A stretch of DNA of 7,344 nucleotides from Paracoccaceae bacterium. GTDB taxonomy: Bacteria > Pseudomonadota > Alphaproteobacteria > Rhodobacterales > Rhodobacteraceae. Position numbers and translations under genes: made by a program. The stretch covers positions 1 to 7,344 of the forward strand of contig SLPP01000083.1 in NCBI GenBank assembly GCA_007131945.1. The letters are read 5' to 3'. The notes below the pieces were generated by a model. That model ran no database searches and was not told where the DNA came from. It worked only from the letters and a program-made list of their open reading frames with translations. Below are positions 1 to 5,449 of this stretch, piece by piece (the stretch's first letter is position 1; every line of letters starts with the position of its first letter).

Positions 1-1
1 C

Positions 2-817
2 ATGCCGTTAACCACAACGAAACCTTTGTCCGATGCCCCGGCCGCGACCCGCGCGCTGCTGGAGGTCCGCAATATCGAGACCTATTACGGCCCGATCATG
101 GCGCTGCGCGGTGTTTCGATCGACGTGGCCGAGGGGCAGGTGGTCACCGTGCTCGGCGCCAACGGGGCCGGCAAGACGACGCTGCTGAAGACCATCTCGG
201 GCATCATGGACCCCGAGAAGGGGCGCATCCTCTTCGTCGGCGAGGAGATCCAGGGCCGCGAGCCGCACCAGATCGTTCGCCGCGGCATCGTCCAGGTGCC
301 CGAGGGGCGCGAGGTCTTCCCGGTCCTGACCGTCGACGAGAACCTGAGCCTCGGCGCCTACACGAAATCCGACCGCGCCGAGATCGCCCGGGCGCGCGAT
401 CTGGTCTTCTCCTACTTCCCGATCCTCGCCGAGCGCCGCCAGCAGGAGGCGGGGACGCTCTCGGGCGGGCAGCAGCAGATGCTGGCGATCGGCCGCGGAC
501 TGATGCTGAAGCCGCGGATCATGCTGCTCGACGAGCCCTCGCTCGGCCTCTCGCCCTTGCTCACGCAGGAAATCTTCGCCATCCTCAAGCGGCTCAACCG
601 CGACGAGGGCGTGACCATGCTGCTCGTCGAGCAGAACGCCGCCGTCGCGCTCGACCTCGCCGATCATGGCTATGTCATGGAACTGGGGCGCATCGTGATG
701 TCCGACACCGCCGCCCGCCTCGCCGCCTCCGAGGATATCCAGCGCTTCTACCTCGGCCACGCCAACGAGGGCGCGCGCGGCGAGCGGCGCTGGAAGAAGC
801 GCAAGACCTGGCGCTAG
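2..817 (+). CDS. livF: LivF-type ABC transporter ATP-binding protein (start uncertain, at window edge)
   Basis: This is the second nucleotide-binding subunit of a branched-chain amino acid (HAAT) type importer, which powers uptake from the cytoplasmic face of the inner membrane. In the 271-aa reading the Walker A motif GANGAGKTT is at residues 52-60, the Q-loop segment VQVPEGREVF at about 97-106, the signature LSGGQQQ at 153-159 and Walker B LLDEP at 175-179. The usual switch histidine is replaced by Gln in LVEQNA (208-213), which is normal for LivF. LivF proteins are usually about 235-240 aa; here there are about 18 extra N-terminal residues and a basic tail, RRWKKRKTWR. The ATG at base 2 leaves no visible ribosome-binding site, so the true start may lie left of the window. 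A dispersed repeat covers bases 5-28 of this ORF. The acyl-CoA synthetase gene starts 21 bases downstream, so the substrate is more likely a carboxylic acid than an amino acid (inference). Confidence 0.93.
   Translation: MPLTTTKPLSDAPAATRALLEVRNIETYYGPIMALRGVSIDVAEGQVVTVLGANGAGKTTLLKTISGIMDPEKGRILFVGEEIQGREPHQIVRRGIVQVPEGREVFPVLTVDENLSLGAYTKSDRAEIARARDLVFSYFPILAERRQQEAGTLSGGQQQMLAIGRGLMLKPRIMLLDEPSLGLSPLLTQEIFAILKRLNRDEGVTMLLVEQNAAVALDLADHGYVMELGRIVMSDTAARLAASEDIQRFYLGHANEGARGERRWKKRKTWR
5..28 (+). repeat. Dispersed repeat copy (TTAACCACAACGAAA family) in livF 5' end
   Basis: Bases 5-23 (CCGTTAACCACAACGAAAC) are an exact 19-base reverse complement of 5368-5386. Bases 8-28 also match 5339-5359 directly at 20 of 21 positions, the only difference being C23 against G5354. 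The copy therefore resembles both arms of the inverted repeat near 5361. It falls in the first codons of the LivF-type ORF, encoding LTTTK, outside the conserved ABC domain. It could be a regulatory site overlapping translation start or a captured repeat. A partner arm, if any, would lie beyond the left edge. Confidence 0.8.
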
Positions 818-838
818 GCGGCGGGAAGGGAGACGCCC

Positions 839-2719
839 ATGCTGCACGATCCATCCAAGGCTGCCGGTCAGAGGACGGTCAAGGGCGTGCGGGTCAACGC
901 CACCCCCGGCACGCGCCCGGTCCATATCGACGGCCACGCGACGCTGCCGGCGCTGTTGCGCGACCGCTGCCGGGCGAACGGTGCGGCGACCGCGCATCGC
1001 GAGAAGCATCTGGGCATCTGGCAGAGCTTTTCTTGGGACGACTACCTGACGCAGGTGCGGCGCATCGGCATGGGGCTGCGCGCGCTGGGGCTCAGGCGCG
1101 GCGACGTGGTCGCGATCCTGTCCGAGGACAACAAGGAATGGATGTATTGCGACATGGCCGCGCAATGCATGGGCGCCGTCTCCTCGGGCGTCTACACCAC
1201 CGACAGCGCCCGGCAGCTCGCCTATCTGGTGAACGACTCGCAGACCCGCTTCCTGTTTCTGGAAAACGAGGAGCAGCTCGACAAGTTCCTCGAGGTCGAG
1301 GCGCAGATGCCCTCGCTCGAGAAGGTGGTGATCTTCGACCCCGAGGGGCTGCACGCCTTCAGCCACCCGAAATGCCTGTTCCTCTCGGAGCTCTACGACC
1401 TTGGCGAGACGCATGACGACCCCGCCGCCTTCGACGCCGAGATCGACAAGGCCCGGCCCGAGGACCTGGCGGTGCTGATCTACACCTCGGGCACGACGGG
1501 CGACCCCAAGGGGGTGATGCTGACGCAGGAGAACATCCTCGCCGGGATGGAGTCGAGCCTCTACGCGCTGCCGTTCGAGAAGGGGGCCGAGCAGCTCTGC
1601 TTCCTGCCGCTGTGCCACATCCTCGAACGGCTGGTCTCGCTCTACACGCCGCTCATCGTCTCCTCGACGGTGAATTTCGCCGAAAGCCCCGAGACCGTCT
1701 TCGACAACCTGCGCGAGGTCTCGCCGCACGGCTTCGTCGCCGTGCCAAGGGTCTGGGAGAAGGTCTACAGCCGCGTCCTGATCATGGCGCAGGAGGCGAC
1801 CTGGATCGGCCGCTGGGCCTTTGGCCGGGCGGTGAAGGCCGGCGAGGCGCGCGCTTCCTTCACCCTCGAGGGCCGGCCGGTGCCCGCGGGCGTGGCGCTG
1901 CGCTACCGGATCTGGGACCTGCTGGTGCTGGGCAACCTGCGCCGGCTCCTCGGCATGGACCGGCTGCGCGAGGGGGTGACCGGCGCCGCGCCGATCTCGC
2001 CCGACCTGGTGAAATGGTACCACGCGATCGGCGTGCCGCTCTACGAGGGGTTCGGCATGTCCGAGACCGCCGGCGTGGCGACGATCAACCAGCCGGGCGC
2101 GAACCGCACCGGCTCGGTCGGCCGCGCCGTGCCCGGGGTCGAGCTCCGCATCGGCGAGGCGGACGAGATCCTGGTCCGCGGGCTCAACGTCTTCCAGGGC
2201 TATCTCGGCAAGCCCGAGAAGACCGCCGAGACCTTCAGCGCGGACGGCTGGCTGAAGACCGGCGATATCGGCCGGATCGAGGACGGCTACCTCATCATCA
2301 CCGGGCGGATGAAGGACATCATCATCACCGCCGGCGGCAAGAACATCACCCCGGCCGAGATCGAGAGCCGGCTGAAGTTCAGCCACTACATCTCGGACGC
2401 GGTGATCATCGGCGACCGGCGCAAGTACCTCACCGCGCTGATCATGATCGACCAGGAGAATGTCGAGAAATACGCCCAGGACCACAAGGTGCCGTTCTCC
2501 GACTTCCGCTCGCTGTGCCGCGCGCCCGAGATCACCGACCTGATCCGGCGCGAGGTCGATGCGGTGAACCGCGAATTCGCCCGCGTCGAGCAGATCAAGG
2601 ACTTCCGGCTGATCGATGTCCTGCTCACCGCCGAGGACGAGGAGCTGACCGCGACGATGAAGCTCAAGCGCGCGACGGTGGAAACTCGCCACAAGGCGCT
2701 GATTGATGATATGTACTGA
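839..2719 (+). CDS. AMP-forming long-chain acyl-CoA synthetase (FAA1/FadD15 type)
   Basis: This 626-aa enzyme of the ANL superfamily converts a carboxylic acid, ATP and CoA to acyl-CoA, AMP and pyrophosphate. The phosphate-binding loop YTSGTTGDPKG starts at Y215, YEGFGMSETAG at Y402, the ribose-binding WLKTGD at 471-476, and the hinge GRMKD with KDIIITAGGKN from about 489-502. The C-terminal TMKLKR (606-611) carries the adenylation lysine. Length and the long central region fit the COG1022 long-chain group better than the shorter acetate or 4-coumarate ligases. GGGAAGGGAGA at 822-832 lies 6 bases before the chosen ATG. The gene sits between an importer ATPase and a binding protein of the same transporter class, which suggests the imported acid is activated directly after entry. 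The substrate (fatty, aromatic or alicyclic acid) cannot be told from sequence. No signal peptide or clear membrane segment is seen, so it is cytoplasmic or peripheral. Confidence 0.94.
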   Translation: MLHDPSKAAGQRTVKGVRVNATPGTRPVHIDGHATLPALLRDRCRANGAATAHREKHLGIWQSFSWDDYLTQVRRIGMGLRALGLRRGDVVAILSEDNKEWMYCDMAAQCMGAVSSGVYTTDSARQLAYLVNDSQTRFLFLENEEQLDKFLEVEAQMPSLEKVVIFDPEGLHAFSHPKCLFLSELYDLGETHDDPAAFDAEIDKARPEDLAVLIYTSGTTGDPKGVMLTQENILAGMESSLYALPFEKGAEQLCFLPLCHILERLVSLYTPLIVSSTVNFAESPETVFDNLREVSPHGFVAVPRVWEKVYSRVLIMAQEATWIGRWAFGRAVKAGEARASFTLEGRPVPAGVALRYRIWDLLVLGNLRRLLGMDRLREGVTGAAPISPDLVKWYHAIGVPLYEGFGMSETAGVATINQPGANRTGSVGRAVPGVELRIGEADEILVRGLNVFQGYLGKPEKTAETFSADGWLKTGDIGRIEDGYLIITGRMKDIIITAGGKNITPAEIESRLKFSHYISDAVIIGDRRKYLTALIMIDQENVEKYAQDHKVPFSDFRSLCRAPEITDLIRREVDAVNREFARVEQIKDFRLIDVLLTAEDEELTATMKLKRATVETRHKALIDDMY

Positions 2720-2722
2720 GTT

Positions 2723-2736
2723 GGGCCGACCGGCCC
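2723..2736 (+). other. Short GC hairpin between synthetase and binding-protein genes
   Basis: GGGCC (2723-2727) pairs with GGCCC (2732-2736) around the tetraloop GACC. It sits 3 bases after the synthetase stop and 5 bases before the ribosome-binding site of the next gene. There is no U-tract, so it is not an intrinsic terminator. Such intercistronic hairpins ahead of binding-protein genes can mark RNA processing or 5'-end stabilisation that raises binding-protein yield; that role is inference here. Confidence 0.4.
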
Positions 2737-2741
2737 GTTAT

Positions 2742-2750
2742 GGGGAGGAA
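2742..2750 (+). promoter_or_regulatory. Ribosome-binding site deciding the binding-protein start
   Basis: GGGGAGGAA lies 3 bases before the ATG at 2754 (6 bases from the end of GGAGG). It supports that start over the in-frame ATGs at 2703 and 2706, which overlap the synthetase and would put a 17-residue non-signal stretch ahead of the signal peptide. Confidence 0.85.
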
Positions 2751-2753
2751 ACC

Positions 2754-3911
2754 ATGCAGCACTTCAAGACACTACTGGCCGCGGGCGCGCTGGCCGCGCT
2801 GGCCACCGGCGCGGTGGCGCAGACCCGCGGCGTCACCGACAGCGAGATCCGCATCGGCGGCGCGCACGATCTCTCGGGCGTGTTCGCGGCGATCTCGACG
2901 CCGGCGGTGAACGGCGCCAATCTCTATATCGACATGGTCAACGAGGCCGGCGGCGTGCACGGGCGGCAGATCCGCTACATCGTCGAGGATCACGGCTACC
3001 AGCTGCCGCGCGCGACCTCGGCCTACAACAAGCTGATCGAGCGCGACCAGGTCTTCGCCATGCTGCTGAACCTGGGCACGCCGATGAACCTCGCGCATTA
3101 TCCGCTGATGGAGCGCCGGCAGGTGCCGAACCTCCTGCCGCTGACCGCCGCGCGGCAGATCCTGCCCGACCCGCCGGGGCTGAACTTCACCATGATCGAC
3201 AGCTACTGGCGCGAGATGGTCGAGGGGCTGCGCTACATCAACGAAGAGCACGGGCTGACCCGCGTCTGCTCGATGTACCTGCCGACCGATTTCGGCGAGG
3301 AGGTCGCGGCCGGCTCCAAGGACGGTGCCGAGATGCACGGGCTCACCTTCGTCGCCGAGACGACCCACCGCCCGGACGAGCAGGATTTCGTCGGCGCGCT
3401 CACCCGCCTGCGGTCCGAGGGCTGCGAGGTCGTCACCGTGGCGCTGGGCATCCGCGCCACGATCACCGTCGTCGGCACCGCCAAGCGGCTGGGCTGGGAT
3501 GACGCCAAGTTCCTGGTGAGTTCCGCCGGCTTCCACGAGGCCGTGGCCGGCGTGCCGGGCGGCGTGACCGACGGGCTCTACGGCGCGGCCAGCTGGGTCG
3601 ATCTGCTGGCGCGGCGCGACGATCCGGTGCCCGCCGAATTCATCGCCGCCTACGAGGAGCGCTTCGGCCACCCGGCCGGCGGTTTCGCCATGCTGGGCTA
3701 TGCCGCGGCCGAGATCATGGTCAAGGCGCTCGAGGCCGCGGGGCCGGACCTGACGGTCGAGAGTTTCCTCGAGGGGATGCACTCGATCGACTACCACAAC
3801 GAGTTGCTCGACACCCATATCAGCTATGCCGACGGCAGCCACCAGGGCGCCAGCACGATCACCATCTCGGTGGTCGAGGACGGGTTCTGGAGCCTGCTCG
3901 AACGGCTCTGA
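2754..3911 (+). CDS. Periplasmic substrate-binding protein of Leu/Ile/Val (HAAT) type ABC importer
   Basis: This 385-aa exported receptor (Peripla_BP_6/LivK-like) captures the ligand in the periplasm and delivers it to the permease. Residues 1-22 form a Sec signal peptide: basic start MQHFK, an Ala/Leu-rich core, and predicted cleavage after AVA before Q23. The mature N-terminus runs into EIRIGGAHDLSG (31-42), the first strand and ligand loop typical of this fold. NGANLYIDMVNEAGGVHGR and YLPTDFGEE match family core elements. There is no lipobox cysteine, so it should be soluble. It follows the synthetase after 34 bases with its own strong ribosome-binding site and is closed by an intrinsic terminator, so it is the last gene of the operon. 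Its distance from canonical LivK and the adjacent CoA ligase argue for an organic-acid ligand (inference). Confidence 0.92.
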   Translation: MQHFKTLLAAGALAALATGAVAQTRGVTDSEIRIGGAHDLSGVFAAISTPAVNGANLYIDMVNEAGGVHGRQIRYIVEDHGYQLPRATSAYNKLIERDQVFAMLLNLGTPMNLAHYPLMERRQVPNLLPLTAARQILPDPPGLNFTMIDSYWREMVEGLRYINEEHGLTRVCSMYLPTDFGEEVAAGSKDGAEMHGLTFVAETTHRPDEQDFVGALTRLRSEGCEVVTVALGIRATITVVGTAKRLGWDDAKFLVSSAGFHEAVAGVPGGVTDGLYGAASWVDLLARRDDPVPAEFIAAYEERFGHPAGGFAMLGYAAAEIMVKALEAAGPDLTVESFLEGMHSIDYHNELLDTHISYADGSHQGASTITISVVEDGFWSLLERL

Positions 3912-3931
3912 GCCGCGGGCGAAAGACCCTG

Positions 3932-3956
3932 GGGGCCGCTGCGGCGGCCCCTTTTT
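3932..3956 (+). terminator. Rho-independent terminator of the transport operon
   Basis: GGGGCCGC (3932-3939) pairs with GCGGCCCC (3944-3951) around a TGCG loop and is followed directly by TTTTT (3952-3956). It begins 20 bases after the binding-protein stop codon. Stem strength, short loop and U-tract make it a convincing intrinsic terminator. Confidence 0.9.
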
Positions 3957-3982
3957 CGTGAGCGGCTGCCACGAATTCGTGA
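3955..3982 (+). promoter_or_regulatory. Candidate operator: three TTCGTG half-sites upstream of fasciclin pair
   Basis: The 12-bp perfect palindrome CACGAATTCGTG lies at 3970-3981. Another direct copy of TTCGTGA (3955-3961) precedes the one at 3976-3982 by exactly 21 bases, about two helical turns. The first half-site overlaps the end of the upstream terminator. A TTGAAG at 3984-3989 could be a -35 element, but I see no good -10 at the right spacing. The rest of 3912-4136 has no gene I can support. A dimeric repressor or activator site is inference only. Confidence 0.35.
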
Positions 3983-4100
3983 CTTGAAGGCGGCAGGGGC
4001 CGTGGCTTAGGCGTCCTCGCCCTCCGGTCAAGGGCGGGAAGCCGGTGCTTTTTCGCGCAGCCCGGTCATCCGATCCGGCAGCGGGGCGTATTTCCCGACG

Positions 4101-4130
4101 TTGCTCCGATGACGGAGCGAACCAAAGGAG
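4101..4130 (+). promoter_or_regulatory. Leader hairpin and ribosome-binding site of first fasciclin gene
   Basis: GCTCCG (4103-4108) pairs with CGGAGC (4113-4118) around ATGA, extendable by a T-G and a T-A pair (4101-4120). The ribosome-binding site AAAGGAG (4124-4130) begins 4-6 bases after the hairpin and 6 bases separate it from the ATG at 4137. The hairpin leaves the binding site exposed, so it would fit a stability element better than a translation block. Confidence 0.45.
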
Positions 4131-4136
4131 ATACTC

Positions 4137-4610
4137 ATGCTTCGCAAGACACTCGCTGCCACCAGCCTCGTTGCCCTGATGAGCGCGCCGGCGCTGGCCG
4201 ACGGCCATGGCTCGGACATCGTCGACACCGCCATCGCCGCGGGCGACTTCACCACGCTCGTTGCCGCGGTGCAGGCCGCCGGTCTGGAGGAGACGCTGCG
4301 CGGTGAAGGCCCCTTCACCGTCTTCGCGCCGACCGACGCGGCCTTCGCCGCGCTGCCCGAGGGCACCGTCGAGGCGCTTCTGGAAGACATTCCGACGCTG
4401 ACCGCGATCCTGACCTATCACGTCGTGCCGGGCGCGGTCATGTCGACCGACCTCAGCGACGGGATGACGGCCGAGACGGTCAACGGCCAGTCGGTGACCA
4501 TCACCCTCGGCGAGGGCGTGCAGGTCGACGGCGCCAATGTCGTCGCCGCCGATATCGAGGCCACGAACGGCGTGATCCACGTCATCGACGCGGTGATCCT
4601 GCCCGAGTGA
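4137..4610 (+). CDS. Secreted single-domain fasciclin (FAS1) protein, copy 1
   Basis: This 157-aa protein has a Sec signal peptide (residues 1-21, cleavage predicted after APALA before D22) and then one FAS1 domain filling the rest. FAS1 hallmarks are the H1 box [11 protein letters not shown] (60-70), the central YHVVPG (94-99) and the H2 box [13 protein letters not shown] (144-156). There is no lipobox, membrane anchor or LPXTG-like sorting signal, so it is probably free in the periplasm or released. FAS1 domains mediate adhesion or protein contacts; the role of the small bacterial ones is poorly defined. AAAGGAG at 4124-4130 supports the ATG. It is followed after 75 bases by a paralogue, and it lies between a terminator and a weak hairpin, suggesting its own promoter in 3957-4130. 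Confidence 0.94.
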   Translation: MLRKTLAATSLVALMSAPALADGHGSDIVDTAIAAGDFTTLVAAVQAAGLEETLRGEGPFTVFAPTDAAFAALPEGTVEALLEDIPTLTAILTYHVVPGAVMSTDLSDGMTAETVNGQSVTITLGEGVQVDGANVVAADIEATNGVIHVIDAVILPE

Positions 4611-4619
4611 CCCGACACC

Positions 4620-4648
4620 GCCGCCGCGCCCCCGCGCGCGGCGGCTTT
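4620..4648 (+). terminator. Weak terminator or attenuating hairpin between fasciclin genes
   Basis: GCCGCCGCG (4620-4628) pairs perfectly with CGCGGCGGC (4637-4645) around an 8-base loop, followed only by TTTCGCTTT. The stem is strong but the U-tract is interrupted, so partial termination or protection of the upstream message is more likely than complete termination. It would let the first fasciclin be made in excess over the second. Confidence 0.5.
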
Positions 4649-4685
4649 CGCTTTCCCTGAACCGACAATTCCGAAGGAGGTTCCC

Positions 4686-5192
4686 ATGGACCGTCGTTCC
4701 GCCCTGCGCGCCTTCGCCGCCCTCGGCGCATCCGCCGCGCTCGCGCCGCTGCCGCTGATGGCTTCGAGCCGCCGCGGCGCCGATATCGTCGATATCGCCG
4801 CCGGCAACCCCGATTTCGAGACCCTCGTCGCCGCCGTCCAGGCCGCCGGCCTCGTCGAGACGCTGAAGGGGCCGGGCCCGTTCACCGTCTTCGCGCCGAC
4901 CAACGACGCCTTCGCCCGCCTGCCCGCCGGCACGGTCGAGAGCCTGCTCGAGCCCGGGAACCGCGAGACGCTGGTCAACATCCTGACCTACCATGTCGTG
5001 CCCGGCATCATCCGCGCCGAGCGCGTGGTCGGCCAGCGCGGGCGGATCGCGATGGTGAATGGCGATTTCATCCATGTCGACGGGACCGGCGACGGCGTGC
5101 GGATCAACCGCTCGGCCATGGTGACCGCGACCGATATCGCCGCCTCGAACGGGCTGATCCACGTGATCGACCAGGTGCTGCTGCCCAGCTGA
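4686..5192 (+). CDS. Exported single-domain fasciclin (FAS1) protein, copy 2, Tat-like signal
   Basis: This 168-aa paralogue of the upstream gene has one FAS1 domain: H1 FTVFAPTNDAF (66-76), YHVVPG (102-107) and H2 NGLIHVIDQVLLP (155-167). The N-terminus starts MDRRSALRAF, a twin arginine followed by a modest Ala/Leu core ending near PLPLMA (21-26). This resembles a Tat signal more than the neighbour's Sec signal, but the RRxFLK consensus is incomplete. The two mature domains share [19 protein letters not shown] and ILTYHVVPG exactly. Copy 2 has a two-residue insertion near 90-91 and a longer segment around 112-140. GAAGGAGG at 4673-4680, 5 bases before the ATG, is a near-perfect ribosome-binding site. 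The strong terminator at 5217-5250 ends the unit. Confidence 0.93.
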   Translation: MDRRSALRAFAALGASAALAPLPLMASSRRGADIVDIAAGNPDFETLVAAVQAAGLVETLKGPGPFTVFAPTNDAFARLPAGTVESLLEPGNRETLVNILTYHVVPGIIRAERVVGQRGRIAMVNGDFIHVDGTGDGVRINRSAMVTATDIAASNGLIHVIDQVLLPS

Positions 5193-5216
5193 TCCGCGCC
5201 CGTCCGGACGCCGACG

Positions 5217-5250
5217 AAGGCCCCGCCGATCCTCCCCGGCGGGGCCTTTT
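5217..5250 (+). terminator. Rho-independent terminator after fasciclin pair
   Basis: GGCCCCGCCG (5219-5228) pairs perfectly with CGGCGGGGCC (5237-5246) around an 8-base loop. It is extended by two A-T pairs (A5217, A5218 with the first Ts) and followed by TTTT (5247-5250). The 10-bp GC stem makes it a strong terminator for the + strand; the A run on the other side is too short to call it bidirectional. Confidence 0.88.
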
Positions 5251-5281
5251 CACGTCCGGTCACGCCAGACGGCCGGGGCGG

Positions 5282-5299
5282 GCGTCCGCGTGCGGACGC
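5282..5299. repeat. Perfect 8-bp dyad (GCGTCCGC-GT-GCGGACGC)
   Basis: GCGTCCGC (5282-5289) and GCGGACGC (5292-5299) are perfect inverted arms around GT. The dyad marks the left border of the AT-rich island and touches the CTTGAGCAA repeat that begins at 5299. It has no following T run, so it is not an obvious terminator; it could bind a protein or form a hairpin in either transcript. Confidence 0.6.
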
Positions 5300-5338
5300 T
5301 TGAGCAAGCCATTGAGAAAGAACGTCAAATCGCTGGCA

Positions 5339-5383
5339 TTAACCACAACGAAAGCTTTGGCCTGAAAGTTTCGTTGTGGTTAA
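5339..5383. repeat. 15-bp perfect inverted repeat TTAACCACAACGAAA, extendable hairpin
   Basis: Left arm 5339-5353 and right arm 5369-5383 are perfect reverse complements. If G5354 is bulged, CTTT (5355-5358) pairs with AAAG (5365-5368), giving a 19-bp stem with one bulge and a 6-base loop (5359-5364). There is no T run after either arm, so it is not a standard terminator. The first nine bases, TTAACCACA, differ from the DnaA-box core TTATCCACA by one base, which may be coincidence. A third copy lies at 5-28. Confidence 0.85.
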
Positions 5384-5424
5384 CGGTTCGGATTAAGTCT
5401 TGTAAATCAATGAGATGCAAGATT

Positions 5425-5438
5425 GCTCAAGTTTGAGC
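5425..5438 (-). terminator. Small dyad downstream of crotonase gene, doubtful terminator
   Basis: GCTCAA (5425-5430) and TTGAGC (5433-5438) are perfect inverted arms around GT, 12 bases beyond the crotonase stop on the - strand. On that strand the dyad is followed by AATCTTGC rather than a T run, so it may only be a weak terminator, or part of the palindromic island. Confidence 0.3.
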
Positions 5439-5449
5439 ACCCTCGCCGG

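Larger units (their letters stand above)
5299..5440. other. AT-rich palindromic island between convergent genes (possible miniature element)
   Basis: By hand count 59 of 140 bases in 5301-5440 are G or C (42%), far below the flanking genes. CTTGAGCAA at 5299-5307 recurs inverted at 5423-5431. CATTGA at 5310-5315 recurs inverted at 5407-5412. A 15-bp inverted repeat sits at 5339-5353 and 5369-5383. The three pairs are nearly concentric (centres about 5365, 5361 and 5361), as in a decayed miniature inverted-repeat element or a structured RNA locus. I found no ORF, target-site duplication or convincing promoter. The genes on both sides point toward the island, so a gene promoter is not expected here. 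Confidence 0.55.

Noticed and set aside
8..2692. An 894-aa open frame on the - strand opposite livF and the synthetase
   Set aside because: It is the mirror of two well-supported genes in GC-rich DNA, where antisense frames stay open because stop codons are rare. Its composition (runs of Asp, Arg, Gly, Val, His) fits no domain, and it has no convincing ribosome-binding site.
2703..2753. Upstream start for the binding protein (MMICTELGRP...)
   Set aside because: It would overlap the synthetase end and put 17 unrelated residues ahead of a clean signal peptide. The strong ribosome-binding site GGGGAGGAA favours ATG 2754.
3958..3987. Tiny leader ORF GTG...TGA (9 codons) ahead of the fasciclin genes
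   Set aside because: It has no ribosome-binding site, overlaps the terminator and palindrome, and shows no codon run suggestive of attenuation.
3990..4130. Alternative-sigma promoters (sigma-E-like TGATC...TAAG, EcfG-like GGAAC...CGTT) before the fasciclin genes
   Set aside because: I looked for these because envelope proteins are often stress controlled; neither motif pair is present at acceptable spacing.
2772..5162. A 796-aa open frame on the - strand across the binding protein and both fasciclins
   Set aside because: It crosses three real genes and two hairpin terminators, shows no recognisable domain and mirrors codon bias of the + strand genes.
5312..5341. Possible promoter TTGAGA...CATTAA inside the AT-rich island
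   Set aside because: Spacing is 19 bases and the -10 match is poor; low GC alone makes such partial matches likely.
5299..5431. Intact insertion sequence or phage attachment site
   Set aside because: No transposase or integrase, no tRNA end and no target duplication were seen; only a possible non-autonomous remnant is defensible.
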